From positions 310,001-374,000 of the forward strand of contig JAFMOC010000262.1 in the NCBI GenBank assembly GCA_019802505.1: 64,000 nt of DNA. Direction: 5' to 3'. The notes under the pieces are model-generated. The model was not told the origin of the DNA. It ran no database searches and was given only the letters and a program-made list of their open reading frames with translations. Position numbers and translations under genes: made by a program. This DNA is from Corydoras sp. C115. Lineage: Eukaryota; Chordata; Actinopteri; Siluriformes; Callichthyidae. Shown here piece after piece: positions 1-11,560 of this stretch (position 1 is its first letter; every line of letters starts with the position of its first letter).

Positions 1-43
1 TGTGAGAGAGAGTGAGAGAGAAAGAGAGAAAGAGTGTGTGTGT
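1..43. repeat. GA/GT-rich microsatellite
   Basis: Purine-rich simple repeat of GAGA units that ends in a short GTGTGTGTG run. It lies inside what looks like the last intron of a plus-strand NLR gene. A GTGAG donor-like string begins at base 2, and an acceptor (TTCTTACAG) ends at 130. Confidence 0.8.
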
Positions 44-130
44 TACATGTTAGTATTGCAATATGTATTAAAGTTGATCAAGTTTTTCTTTTTTTAGTAA
101 ATGAACCTGATGATGTTTTTTTTCTTACAG

Positions 131-137
131 ATGCTGA
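131..137 (+). CDS. NLRC3-like: Terminal coding exon and start of 3' UTR of a second NLR-like gene (partial)
   Basis: A polypyrimidine stretch and CTTACAG acceptor end at 130. With the 2-base phase used by all LRR exons in this window, the exon reads one completing base, then TGC, then the stop TGA (135-137). The next bases, through GATTGTGGGTAAATG, closely match the terminal exon and 3' UTR of the minus-strand NLR gene at 23158 and below. The short preceding intron with a GT-rich microsatellite also matches the layout of that gene's last intron. I infer that the window starts at the 3' end of a plus-strand NLR whose body lies to the left. Only the tail is visible, so NLR identity rests on similarity to the other copy. 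Confidence 0.5.
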
Positions 138-321
138 ATATTAACTGAGACTCACACAGATTGTGGGTAAATGTTGTAGATGATCAGTATAAAATCATCT
201 TTAATGACAGCAGTATGAACTGATACTCTGATTTTTGAGCTCATCATCTCATCATTTAATTTCTTCTTTTCTTCACTGGGTACACACACTCACATAGACA
301 CACACTAAATTTAAAGTATTC

Positions 322-476
322 AAGTTACCTTGAATCCATGTTTTTTTGGACTGTGGGAGGAAACCGGAGAAACTAGAGGAAACCACACGGACACAGGGAG
401 AACATGAAGACTCCATCCAAATTGGGATTCAAACTTGTTTCCCCAGTGTTAACCACTAACCCACTATGCCGTCCTG
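322..476 (-). mobile_element. tRNA-derived SINE fragment (DANA/mermaid-type)
   Basis: This contains the family's middle and head read in reverse: the 'tccatgttttt ggactgtggg aggaaaccgg' block, the 'acagggagaacatg' block and the remains of the tRNA-like head (ttaaccactaaccc, the reverse of an A box). The 3' body is missing and the copy is diverged. It lies just beyond the NLR-like 3' UTR. Confidence 0.65.
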
Positions 477-1020
477 TCGTTTTTATACTGTATTGAATTT
501 AAACCCAAAAGTCACAAAAACATCCATTTGTCTTGGTCACTACCAGTCCCAGAATAAATACATTATAAATGCTGGAGGGAGCCGGGAAGCAGGTAAACAA
601 ATGAAGTGTATTCCAAAGACAGACAGCCAATATAACAGGCATAGTTAACCAAAACAGTGGTTGATGAGTGTGTAGAAACAACACCAGGAACACATGAACC
701 ATAAAATGCAAGAACAAAAGAAACAAAAATGGAACATATTTAATTAACTAAAACAAGGCAGATAAATGAAGTAGGATGTTAATTAAGAGAAGGAAACAAA
801 GGCAATATTAACCAACACAAGGAAAACAGTGAAGATGTGCAGGAGGGCATCCAGCACACATCATCTCAGTAGAAACTGTTTTTATTTTGTAATTTGAACA
901 TTAAAGCAAGTACATTGTTCTGGGTGAAGTGGTGCATTTACTGTAACAACTGCAGAGTTACAGAGTTTTTGTTCATGACTGTATATCAAAGTCATTTTAT
1001 ATTCTGATGCCATTTAACTC
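477..1020. other. No gene recognised
   Basis: AT-rich non-coding DNA. The only open frames are short (60-75 codons), overlap on opposite strands and show no motif. No repeat family was recognised with confidence. Confidence 0.6.
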
Positions 1021-2093
1021 AGAAATCATCAGATTCTACTGTCCTCTCACCAAGTACGCTCTGGTGTGCCTCAGGGCTCTGTACTTGGTCCTCTCCTATT
1101 CTCACTATACATGACATCACTTAGCACAGTCATCCAGGGACATGGTTTCTCTTACCACTGCTATGCTGATGACACTCAGCTTCATCTGTCTCTTGCCCCT
1201 GACGACACCACCATCTCAAATCGGTTATCTGCCTGCCTCACCGACATATCTGTTTGGATGAAGGCCCGTCATCTCAAATTCTCATTATCCCAGCTAAGCC
1301 CTCAATCCATCACGACCTAACCTTCCAAATTGACGGCTCCACAATCTCCCCAACCGATTCGGTCCGGAACCTTGGTTTCACAATAGACTCCCACCTTAAA
1401 CTCTCTGATCATGTTATCAAATCCGCCCGTTCCTGCAGATTCCTTCTTTACAACATAAGGAAGATCAGACCCTTCTTGACTGAACATGCTACCCAACTGC
1501 TTGTTCAAGCCCTAGTCCTGGCTTGATTATTGTAATGCGCTACTTGCCGGTATCCCAGCTTCCACAGTCAACTAATTCAACTAATTCAAAGCTCTGCAGC
1601 CCATGTGAACTCATGTCACACCACTACTCATTTCCCTCCATTAGCTCCCTGTAGCTGCTCGCATTCAGTACGAGTCACTGACTCTGGCCTACAGAACCAT
1701 TTCTGGATCTTCCCCCTCCTACCATCACACTATCCTTTCAAAATACACTCCGACTCGTTCACCTCGCTCCAGTGATGATTGCTACCTGGCGATTCCACCT
1801 CACCGAGGAGCTAATTCTCACTCTGTGGCATTCATCACTGCAAAATGGTGGAACGCTCTTCCCAACTCTGTCCGTAAGGGAGTATCACTAAGCAGTTTTA
1901 AGAAACTATTGAAGACGCATCTCTGTAAAAAATACCTGTTGTACAAAACGGGGGGGGGGGGGGGGAGGACAGCATCAAATAACAATCAGGTTTGATGAAC
2001 TTACAGTTAGTTGGTTTTCTCCATAACTTCTGACTTGTAATGTTCTCATTTGTAAGTCACTTTGGATAAAAGCGTCTGCTAAATGACTAATAT
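1021..2093 (+). mobile_element. 5'-truncated L2-like LINE, reverse transcriptase remnant
   Basis: The segment starts inside a reverse transcriptase and runs to an L2-type 3' end. Visible in order are the QGSVLGPLLFSLY motif (~1070), the catalytic-site motif YADDTQL (~1158) and the NIRKIRPFLTEH block (~1455). The C-terminal part then continues in shifted frames to ~1940. The end near 2048-2090 (ctttggataaaagcgtctgc, then taaatgacta) is the stem-loop tail of fish L2 elements and L2-tailed SINEs. Frameshifts, an in-frame stop and a G-run (~1950-1967) show that it is a dead copy. The endonuclease and N-terminal RT are absent, as expected from 5' truncation during target-primed insertion. Confidence 0.8.
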
Positions 2094-2244
2094 TTTCACC
2101 TGAATCACCTGAAACTGCACTTATCATTTACATTTAGATTTAAACATTATATTTGGGACAGTCTAAAATGCTTAACATGAAAACAGCTTAACATGGCATA
2201 ATGTAATAAAAAAACAATAACCTAGAAAGACCAACCTTTACTCA
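2094..2244. other. Short unassigned spacer
   Basis: AT-rich sequence between the L2 tail and the LTR that begins at 2245. No feature seen. Confidence 0.5.
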
Positions 2245-2970
2245 TGTCAGCTCGCTTACCTCACACGGAACGGCTGCGCAGCTGAATGCGCAGAGCCGAA
2301 CTGCTTCAACGCGCTGAAGGGAGTCAGACACATCAGGTGTCGTAAAAGGTTTTAATTAAAGGTATCGTAAAAAGGTTTAATTAAGGTGTTGGGACACCGC
2401 ACACAAAAACAAAAGAGCTACAAAGAACACAAGGTGACATAAAGCAATGACGTGCATGGAGGAAGGGGAACGCGGAAACTGAATACTAGCAACCACCAAC
2501 CACGTGCACATAAAGAACCAATCACCGAACGGAATTAATTAACTAACAATAAGGAACAGGCTCCTGTTACATTACCCCCGCCCTAACGGTTGCGCAACGG
2601 GGGGGGACGCGACCAAGAAAAAAAAAGAAAGAAAATCAGATCTCCGGGGGGTCTCAGATCTCTCTGCTGAAACGGCGACGGACTTTCTTCAGGCCAGCCA
2701 TGGTGGCCGCTTTCTGGCATCTTGGCCCGGTGAACATTCTACGTTCGTGGCATGGCAGGGACCGTCTGGCTACGTAACGAGGATGGACACTCTCTACAGC
2801 CAGGACGTGGAGGACGCCCTCTGTGGACGTGGTCTGGCTGTGTGGTGAAGTGAACGCCTTCAGGCGGGTGCGCACGCAGGCAGATCCGTAGCGGGAACAC
2901 ACGCTGGATGGATCTTGGCGGGTGTGCATGCAGGCGGGTCCATGACGGGAACGCAGATTAGAGCTCAAGT
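2245..2970 (-). mobile_element. 3' end of a Ty3/gypsy-type element: LTR (2245-2571) plus internal tail
   Basis: Read on the minus strand, a candidate 3' LTR starts TGTAACAGG at 2571 and ends AGCTGACA at 2245, with TG...CA termini. A G-rich stretch immediately upstream (AGGGCGGGGGTAA) looks like the polypurine tract. The LTR's last ~90 bases (U5) resemble the segment at 61385-61470, so the two belong to related LTR families. The internal tail 2654-2968 is an open frame of 104 codons containing an imperfect ~54-bp repeat (about 2870-2960) but no protease, RT or integrase motif. The element is cut off on its 5' side near 2970. Confidence 0.55.
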
Positions 2971-3454
2971 TCGTTTATTTAAAAAATATCTGCCAAAACC
3001 ATAATTTATTACAACTGAATTTGCTATCCACTGCTGACAGACATATTTAATGTTATTTAATTTTATCCAATATAAGTAATAAATGATCAAACAAAATGAA
3101 TGTAACAACAGTTTGAAAAATGGATAAATACACTCATGAATGAGCAATGTTTAAAGAGGACAGAGGGGGAATAAGAGATCTGGGCTAAAGCCCCTGATGT
3201 TTCTAAACCCTAAAAACGCCCCTGCATAAACGTAACACATTTACCGAACTATGGATCGTAATTACTAAAAATATTTGAAACATACTTAAGAACAGATATA
3301 TTACTACATGTGACAAGTTCAGTGGTGTTGATGGTTAATAACAATTAATTTAAACATTCTAAACATACATATATTGGTTTTATAACCAGTAAATTTTCAA
3401 CTGTGAAATATCAATATTCCATAGAAATATGACATTAGTTATAGTTTACATAGA
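2971..3454. other. No gene recognised
   Basis: AT-rich, no coding signal and no recognisable repeat family. It runs up to the target-site duplication of the solo LTR. Confidence 0.6.
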
Positions 3455-3459
3455 CAATC

Positions 3460-4066
3460 TGTCACACTTACCCGCTCACTTTCTCCTCTCACCGCTCCGC
3501 ACACACCCACTTTTTCATGTACACATACACGCCCCTCTCCTCCATGCACCGCTCCAAACACACCCACTTCCACACCTGCCGCTCATTCCCCGCATCACCG
3601 ATCACTCTCTCCTGATTATTAGTTTCAGGTGCTTCCCATCGGCTGGAGTGGCTTCTTAAGCCGCCGTCCCAGACTCCTCGGCACAGAGATTTTTGGTTCC
3701 GGTTGTAGTCTGATCTCTCACGTTGGTTCGGAGTGCGCCGGTACTCGGCGTTCTCGCACCTAGCGACGCTACTCGCTTTCACTACGCTAACCCGCTGCCT
3801 CTCTCAAGGAACGTGAACCCCGCGTGACGTAAGAGTCTCGGCATTCCCGACTCTTACGCCCCCGCCTCCTCCGCGCTCCTTGCTGCATCCGTACCGGCTC
3901 GGACGTGAGTCACAGCCCGTGATGAAGTCTGTACTCTCCTTTTTCGTTACTTTGTGGACATTCCTCAATTTGGGGCGTTCCCCCACTACTCTTACAAGAG
4001 ATATAATAAACTCTGTTTTGTTCCACGCTTCCTCATTTCCTATGGCAGCGGGACAGAACTCTGACA
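3460..4066 (+). mobile_element. Solo LTR of a gypsy-like retrotransposon, 607 bp
   Basis: It begins TGTCACACTT and ends CTCTGACA, so the termini are TGTCA/TGACA inverted repeats. It is flanked by a perfect 5-bp target-site duplication CAATC (3455-3459 and 4067-4071). A polyadenylation signal AATAAA lies at 4005-4010, ~55 bp before the 3' end, as expected for R-U5. No internal region is present, so this is a solo LTR left by recombination between two LTRs. The open frames inside it on both strands are incidental. Confidence 0.85.
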
Positions 4067-4718
4067 CAATCCTTACTTTTAGGAAAAGCTCACTCAAATT
4101 ATTGTTTTTAATGTTGTAATCTGTTACAGTATAACAGCAGAATGGAAAACACTTGTAGTTCACAGCTAGGAAACATACTACAAACTTAATTTTGGGAAAA
4201 TATTCATCAGATGATTTTTGGTTAGTTTTTTAAAGTTACAAATTCCTACTGTGAAACAGCAAAATAATGTGATGAATAACACTTGTAGTTCGCAGAGATT
4301 CAGCTAGGGAACATGCTACAACCTTCACAATTTACAACAACAATAGTTCAGAGGCACAGCTGAGAAATAGTTCTGTTGGTTACATTTAAAAAAAAAAAAC
4401 CTGCAGTTTGTCCTTCCATTTGCATTCAACTCTACGACAATTCAGTTTTGCTGCAAGACAACTGTCCACCCAAAACCAGGGCTCAGGTTTTACTCTTGCC
4501 TGTCTGGATTTTAATGGAGCCACTGAATCCAGTATGGTTTGGCAGGAGAAATAAAACCTGGAGCTTAGCTCCTCCATATCAGCAGATGCTGAGTCAGGAG
4601 TGTCTATAAGCTAATCAAATGCAGCAGTGAAGGGGTTAAAAAGCTGACAAACCATGAGAGGACCAGATCTAAAGTATGTCCATATTAATATGTGGGACCA
4701 GACACCCACTGTACTAAA
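4067..4718. other. Non-coding, with a diverged local duplication
   Basis: The string AACACTTGTAGTTC followed by 'cagctag gaaacat' appears twice (~4146 and ~4279) in otherwise AT-rich DNA, suggesting an old tandem duplication of ~130 bp. No gene was recognised; the 60-80 codon frames overlap antisense to each other and carry no motif. Confidence 0.5.
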
Positions 4719-5044
4719 TTCATTCATTCATTCATTATCTCCCGCTTTATCCTCTATTAGGTTCGCGGTGGGGTTCCCCATGCCCATCCAGGGGAGAATG
4801 TTTCGGGCGCTGGGCAGATAGACCCAGGACAGGGCGCCAATCTATCGCTGGACACACACTCACTCACACACACACTCTATACGGGGCAATTTGAAGAACT
4901 CAATTGTGGGAGGAAACCGGAGAACCAGGAGGAAACCCACACAGACACGGGGAGAACATGGAAACTCCACACAGATGGGGATTCGAAACGGGAATCCCTA
5001 GTGCTGAGAGGCAAACGTGCTTACCACTAAGCCACCATGCTGCC
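4719..5044 (-). mobile_element. tRNA-derived SINE (DANA/mermaid-type), near full length
   Basis: The (ATTC)n tail at 4719-4738 marks the 3' end of a minus-strand copy. Body blocks follow (cccgctttatcctct, catgcccatccaggggag, gacagggcgccaat), then the tRNA-like head with a degenerate B box (GATTCGAAAC) and A-box remnant at 5020-5040. It is the same family as the copies at 20864, 23794 and 25104. No target duplication could be read. Confidence 0.8.
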
Positions 5045-5441
5045 ATTTTTTAACTAAACTAAAATAGTTAAAATCGTATATTTTTTTAACTAAAATCGGA
5101 CAGAACTCAGATATCAAGTATATTTATTGACACACTAACAGGAACGTTTCGACCATTAGGCATTCCTCAGTGTGCTCACAGGTGTCAATAAATATAAGTG
5201 ATATTATATGAGTGCTGTACGATTTTCTTTTAACTTGTACATTTGTGCCTAGTTTAGGAGGGTAGTCTGTTTTTATATTTTGAATAAGTAATTTGTACAA
5301 TCTTATTATTAGTTCTGAATTGCACCTGTCCCAGCTTTGTTTTGAATGTGCTGTAGGACAAATAAAATTAAGTTGGCCATACAAATCACAAAATATCTTT
5401 GGTTCATACTCAGTTTAATGAAATAGAAGTAAAGGTAAATC
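5045..5441. other. No gene recognised
   Basis: AT-rich; contains a palindrome-like arrangement of 'tatttattgacac' (~5121) and 'gtgtcaataaata' (~5184), possibly part of an unidentified repeat. The longest frame (86 codons, minus) has no motif. Confidence 0.5.
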
Positions 5442-5875
5442 AGAATCAGAATACTTTATTGATCCCAGGGGGACATTGCAGATGTTACATTTGCTAAAGT
5501 TATATAATGTACAAAAATGTATAAAGTAAGAATAAAGTTAAAACAATAAGGGCTTAATTGAGCAAAAGAAAAATAAAGCACTAGAATTAAAAATTGTATT
5601 GTATAATATGTTTAAGGACACTACTGTACTGAAAGACATAGTAAAGAATTAGTCAGTGAATGAATGAAAAAATGAAATATTGCACATATTGATTGTAGAA
5701 GTTATTGCACACATTGAGTGAGAAGTTGTACAGTTTGATGGCCACAGGTAAGAATGACCTCCTATGGCGCTCTGTGGTGCATTTAGAAGATATTAGTCTC
5801 TGACTGAGTGTGTATCTGACCAGAGTGTGGTACACTGGGTGGGAGGCATTATCCATAATGGACTTCAGGTTAGAC
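5442..5875 (-). mobile_element. 5'-truncated Rex1/Babar-like LINE, 3' end
   Basis: The + strand begins with AATCAGAATCAGAATAC, the reverse of the (TTCTGA)n tail that ends the Rex1-like copy at 27340-28806. Further along, the minus strand encodes the RT C-terminal tail (HPVYHTLVRYTLSQRLISS...TERHRRSFLP) at about 5740-5860. The upstream RT is missing. The truncated 5' side abuts the tail of the next LINE at 5876. Confidence 0.7.
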
Positions 5876-8578
5876 AAGTTCAAGTTCAAGTAATTTATTT
5901 ATATATAGCGCTTTTTACAACAGTACATTGTCACAAAGCAGCTTTACAGAAAGAAAATCATTTAAACCACCAAAGCGACAGTGTCAATAAAAACCTCCCT
6001 GTTATGTTGTTATTTTAAGGAAGAAACCTTGGGAGGACCAAGACTCCGTGGGGGGCTCATCCTCTGTGCAGCATCAACTGTGTAGGATACTATTATAGTA
6101 GACTGTGTCGAGATCTAGTGACTATATTTAACAAATGGAAAAACTCTAACTGGAAAACTATATGTAAGTCCATTAAGGGGGTTATGCAGGACCGCCAGTC
6201 CAATCATTATCCAGGTTCCATCCAGTATTCATCGTAGCCGTAGTGCTTTGGCAGAGCCATGGATGAAGATCTGACTACACCTCCAGAAAACCGGCCACAC
6301 CTGAAAAGACACAGACAAGGAAAGCAGTTACAGCTAATTATAAAGCACAGCATTTAAGTAATAAGTGATTGAATGACACAGTGCAGCATGTGACTCCGGC
6401 ATCACTGACTAGAGCAGCATAAAAGAGGCATATACTGCAGACTCATTTCAGTGCCTCACCCCCCATTAATGAAGAGGTGAAACGCCAGCACAGACTGATC
6501 GCAGATTACCACCCCAACACAGCCAAGCCTGAGATCTGCATCTTTATCCACAGGGAAATAGTTAAACACAAGATTAAATAAATATGTTTTTAATTTACTT
6601 TTTAAAGATTAATAATGATTCAGAATCATGAACAGTAAATGGAAGGCTATTCCAAAGTTGAGGAGCCTTGTGGGAGAACGCTCTTCCACCAGCAGTAATT
6701 TTATTTATTCTAGGAGCTAAGAGTAAACCAGTACCTTGAGATCTGAGCTCACGCGTTGGCTTATACAATTGAATCAGCTCACTCTGATACCATGGAGCCT
6801 GATTATGTAGAATTTTATATGTTATAAATACATTTTTGCATTCAATACAAAACTTAACTGGTAGCCAGTGTAAGTTTGATAACACAAGGCTGATATGATG
6901 AAACGTTCTGGTTTTAGTTAAAACTCTAGCTGCAGCATTTTGCACAAGTTGTAATTTATGTAATGATTTAATAGAACATCCTGTCAGAAGTGAATTACAA
7001 TAATCTAACCTTGAGGTAATAAAATCATGAATTAGTTTTTCTGCATCTAGGAGGGAGAGGATATTTTATAGCTTTGAAATATTACGAAGGTGAAAAAATG
7101 CAATTCTAGGTCTAATTCAATTATGGGTCTAATTAAGGAGTTATCAAGGGTTAACAGTGTTAGAAGCTTTGTTAATTTTGGCCTTGGTTCCAATTATTAG
7201 AAAATCAGTTTTATCAGAATTTAGCAGTAGGAAGTTTTTTGACATCCATATTTTAATATCTTGGATGCAGTCCTCGAGCTTACTGACTGAACGACCATCA
7301 TTAGGGTTAGCTGAAATATACAACTGTGTATCATCTGCATAAGTGTGGAAACTGATTCCATGTTTATGAATAATTGATCCCAATGGAAGCATATATAGCG
7401 CAAATAGTAGTGGACACAGAACTGACCCTTGTGGAACAACATATTTAACTTTAGCAAGATCAGAACATTGGTTGTTAACACAGGTGAATTGATATCGATC
7501 TGTTAGGAAGGATTTAAACCAGTGGAGTGCAGATCCTGTAATGCCCACAGTGTTTTCCAATCTATCAACTAAGATGTTATGGTATATAGGGTCAAAGGCT
7601 GGACATTAATAAGTCATTAACGACTTTAATTAAGGCTGTCTCAGTGCTATGGTGAGACCTATAAGCTGACTTCATGAATTTTATTAGCTAGAAGATGGCG
7701 ATTCAGCTGGTTGAACACAATTTTTTCTAGGATTTTAGAGACAAAAGGAAGGTTTGATATTGGTCTATAGTTGGACAGTATTAGAGGATCTTTAAGGTCT
7801 TTAAGCAGGTTTGTAGGTATTGGGTGTAACAGACAGGATGTATTTGATTGTGTAATTAATGAGACAAGCTATTTTATAGATATAGGGTTAAAGGTATTTA
7901 ACTCTTGTACTAAATAATTTTCTCTACCACTATATTTTTCAGTAAACGGTGAGTGTTGATTGATTATTATTGATTACGCTACATAATGCATTAGATAATT
8001 TAAGTCTTATGTTTTCATGCTTTCATTCTTATGCTGCTGAACTGTGAGTGAATCTGTGAATCTGATGCAGTAGCACTTCGAGTTAGTTTGGCAATGGTAC
8101 TAAAGAGGAATATTTGGTTGTTTTTGTTGTTCTCTATTAATTCAGAATAATATTTAGTCTTTGCTGCACTGAGTGCATGTTTGTACTCAGTCATACTGTC
8201 CTTCCATGCAACCCTAAAAACCTCTAATTTAGTTTGTCTCCATTTACACGCCATGGTTTTAGTGTTTTTTTTTAGGGCACATGTTTGATCATTAAACCAT
8301 GGAACTAGTCTTTTATCTTTAATCATTTTAGTTTATGTGGACCTACACTGTCTAAGGTTGTAGAAAATACGTGTTTAAGATATTCAGCTGTGTTTTTAAG
8401 TTCATCAGGTCCTGATGCTGGTTTAATGTTTAATTCAGGTAAATGTTGAAGGAATGACGCAGCAGTAGAGGGAATGATTGTATGCTTCATATTATAATGT
8501 GGTTTAATGACTGGATCAATATCAATTTCTAAATCGTAGGTTATTAAATAATGATCAGAGATGACATCACTTAGCAGA
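5876..8578 (-). mobile_element. Decayed L2-like LINE (family of the 33-37 kb element)
   Basis: This is a minus-strand copy. It starts with the 3' tail (caagttcaagttcaag, then the tatatagcgctttttacaac stem), a ~700-bp 3' UTR, and ORF2 in pieces. These are the C-terminal HWLPV block (6595-6945), RT with QGSVL and YADDTQL (7144-7560), and the pre-RT linker with RLVPWFNDQ (8015-8326). Each block has a close counterpart in the more complete copy at 33492-36349. Stops, frameshifts and deletions separate the blocks and the endonuclease is absent, so the copy is inactive. Confidence 0.85.
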
Positions 8579-9300
8579 GCATAGTTGTAGCTCCCTCAGA
8601 TTCAAAGTCGACAGCACAAATATTCTTGCCAATACTGATTAGGTTTATTCTTGAGTTTGCACCTTAACTCTGTGCATAACCTTACACCCAACCGTAAGAA
8701 CTGTAACATAAATCAAATAAACAAATATACAATGAGCAATTTACATATTGTAGACCATTAATCTTAAGACTGATCCTTTGTTGGTTTTATCACACGAATT
8801 TACATCTTGATTTAGAACCGTAATTACATATTAATTCACTCTAATACTAGAAAAGGTAATAAACATAATTGGGATACTAATAGAACACAAACCTCATTGG
8901 CTGCATGAAATATCAAAGAGAGCTATGGTTTCACGTCGTAACCTGCTGGTCTTCAGCTTCTGAATGACCCTTAATGCTAACTTTGGAACCTTTGTAACGT
9001 GGTAACCGCGGTAATTAGCAGTGTAACCATGGAAATTAACATTGTCAATGTTCTTAAAAGAACAGAAGTTCTATTATACACTATTATTATACAAATATTA
9101 TACAAACCTTAAACCAATTAAGAATATAAACTGCTTAAGTAGGCAGTTACACTCCCACCAAAATCTATGATTTTAAATCATGAAATGAAATTATACCAAG
9201 CAGATTATTTTACAGTACTAGCTTGGTGATGAATTTGCATGAATTTACAACTGTAAACTGTAAAGTGTAAAGTGAAGATAAAGTGAAGATACTGTAAAGT
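8579..9300. other. Unassigned, possibly 3' untranslated/LTR part of the neighbouring BEL element
   Basis: It has no coding potential. It lies directly downstream (minus sense) of the BEL/Pao pol end, where a 3' UTR and LTR would be expected, but I could not define LTR ends or a duplication. A 'gtaaagtg' motif recurs near 9250-9300. Confidence 0.35.
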
Positions 9301-9735
9301 TCACTCTGCTTCTAGTAATGTCACCGTCTTATGGATAGGCCTCTCCAGATAAATTGGTTTGGAAACACACCTTCCCTTCTTATCCAGGTTGGAATCGCTG
9401 ATGCACAACTTCACCTTTCTCACTCTACCGTCTCTTCCTTGATACACTTCAACGACCCTTGCCAATTTCCACAGGTTACGAGATGTAGCGTGTTCTTGCA
9501 GAAGGATGATATCGTTAACCTTTGCATCTCTGCGATCCTTGATCCACTTCTGTCTTGGTTGAAGGTTCAGGAGATACTCTTTCTTCCACCGACTCCAGAA
9601 GAGATTGGCTAAGAATTCTTGGAACCAACGTTCCCACTGAGGTTGCAAATCATCAGGTGTAGTATCGTCCCAACACGGTTGTAGCAGGATCTGCTTTCCC
9701 GATGATCCTCTAAGGTTAAGTGGTTTCTTACCCCG
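9301..9735 (-). pseudogene. BEL/Pao retrotransposon pol, C-terminal end (DUF5641-like)
   Basis: The minus-strand frame 9301-9648 encodes the end of a BEL/Pao integrase polyprotein. Visible are a W-rich helix (WERWFQEFLANLFWSRWKKE), the block LLNLQPRQKW, a basic/hydrophobic region with VNDIILL, then RPIHKTVTLLEAE before the stop. This matches the small domain (DUF5641) that closes BEL/Pao pol proteins. The frame continues upstream to ~9735 in pieces. Protease, RT, RNase H and the integrase core are missing, so this is a fragment. It is the only BEL/Pao piece seen in the window. Confidence 0.7.
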
Positions 9736-9785
9736 TGTTTTAAACCTAATTTAAAGTGACTGGTGTAAAGTGACATAGTAAAAAG

Positions 9786-11560
9786 CAGGAGTGTGGGAGT
9801 TTTTAACTGTTCATTTTGTTTAGTAGCCTGATGGCTTGCGGGTAAAAACTGTTCATAAGCCAGGTTGTTTTGGCTGGGAAGCTTCGGTACCTTCTGCCTG
9901 ATGGCAGTAAGGTGAACAGTCCATGTGCTGGATGACTGCTGTCCAGCTGGATCCTACGAATCTTCCTTGTGCTGCGGGTCTGGTAGATGTCCACAAGAGC
10001 AGGGAGTTTATTCCCGATTATGGACTCGGCTGTCCTCACCACCCTCTTCAGGGCCTTGTGGTCAAAGGTGGAGCAGCTACCGTGCCAGACGGTGATGCAG
10101 CCTGTGAGTATGCTCTCAGTGGTGCACCTGTAGAAGTTGGTGAAGATAAGGGGTTGGAGACTGAATTTCTTAAGCCTCCGCAGGAAGAAGAGGTGCTGAC
10201 GTGCAGTTTTCACAGCAGTGCTGATGTGATGGGACCAGGTGAGGTCTTCAGTGAGGTGGACACCAAGAAACCTCACACTGCTGACTCTTTCCACTGCGGC
10301 TCCATTGATGTAGAGAGGAGCGTGACTCCCCTTCTGCTGCTTCCTGTAGTCCACGATGAATTTCCTTGGTTTTGCTGACATTGAGACAGAGAGGTGGTTG
10401 TCAGAGCTCCACTGTGCCAGAGCGCAGATCTCGTCTCTGTAGGCCTTCTCATCGCCGTCGGTGATAAGGCCTAGGACTGTTGTGTCGTCAGCAAACTTGA
10501 AGAATATGTTTGACGTGTGTCTGGCAGCACAGTCATGCGTGTACAGGGAGTACAGGAGGGGGCTTAGTACACACCCCTGAGGGGCCCCAGTGCTGAGAGT
10601 CAGAGTGGAGGAAAAGCTGTTTCCTACTCTCACCACCTGGGGTCTGTTCATCAGGAAGTCCAGTATCCAATTGCAGAGATGTGTGTTTAAGCCCAGATCT
10701 ATGAGTTTTGGAATGAGTTTGTCAGGGATGATGGTGTTGAATGCTGAGCTATAATCTAGGAACAGCATTCTAACATAAGTGTTCTTTTTGTCCAGGTGTG
10801 TGAGTGCAGTGTGAACGGTCAGTGCGATGGCATCATCTGTGGACCTGTTGGGACGATATGCGAACTGTTGAGGGTCCATGGTGGTGGGAAATATGGAGCA
10901 GATGTGTGACTTGTCTAGCCGCTCGAAGCACGTCATAGCTGCTGATGTGAGTGCGACGGGTCGGTAGTCATTCAGGCAGGAGATGGCTGATGTCTTCGGA
11001 ACCGGGACAATCATCATTCTCTTAAAGCATGTGGGAACCACTGACAGACTCAGAGAGAGGTTGAAAATGTCATTGAAGACCCCAGCAAGCTGGCTGGCAC
11101 ATGCTCCAAGAACCCGACTGTGGACACCATCAGGACCAGGTGCTTTGCGTGGGTTGATGGATTTGAAGCATCTAATGATCTCAGACGTGGAGATGGTGAG
11201 GGAGTATCTCTCCTGATCTACTGGGAGTTTAGCAGCAGGGGAGGAATTGTTTGCCTCAAAACGAGCGTAATGAACATTTAGCATTAACATTAGCACTAAC
11301 ATTAGTGAGGAGGGCAACCCCATGTACTGCCTTTGTAGTCAGAGATGGTACGTAGACTGCTCCACATGCGTCTGAGATCAGAACCCTGGTAGTTGGTCTC
11401 CACTTTGTCCCTGTAGTTCCTTTTGGCAGGTTTGATGGTCCTCTGGAGGTCATATCTGGCAAACTTGTAGCTTGCTGGATCTCCAGAGTTGTAGGCAGCG
11501 GTCTGAGCTCTGAGTTTTGCCCGAACCTTGGCGGTGATCCATGGTTTCTGGTTAGGAAAC
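9786..11560 (-). mobile_element. Rex1/Babar-like LINE with long intact reverse transcriptase frame
   Basis: An uninterrupted minus-strand frame (9803-11323) covers the fingers/palm/thumb of a Jockey-superfamily RT. Visible are NPRKAPGPDGV, LNDYRPVALTS, FLDYSSAFNTI, STGAPQGCVLSPLL, the catalytic FADDTTVLG and SVRFLGVHLTEDLTW, followed by the C-terminal tail with HPAHGLFTLLPSGRRYRS. Upstream, 11302-11560 in another frame carries the pre-RT linker (FPNQKPWITAKVRAKLR). The endonuclease is lost and a frameshift separates linker from RT, so it cannot move on its own. It meets the next LINE 5'-to-5' near 11560. The Rex1/Babar clade call is by motif resemblance; another Jockey-type clade is possible. 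Confidence 0.8.

Noticed and set aside
5876..8578. Separate host genes from the ORF-sized blocks at 6595, 7144 and 8015
   Set aside because: All three are consecutive pieces of one minus-strand L2-like ORF2, with direct counterparts in the copy at 33492-36349.
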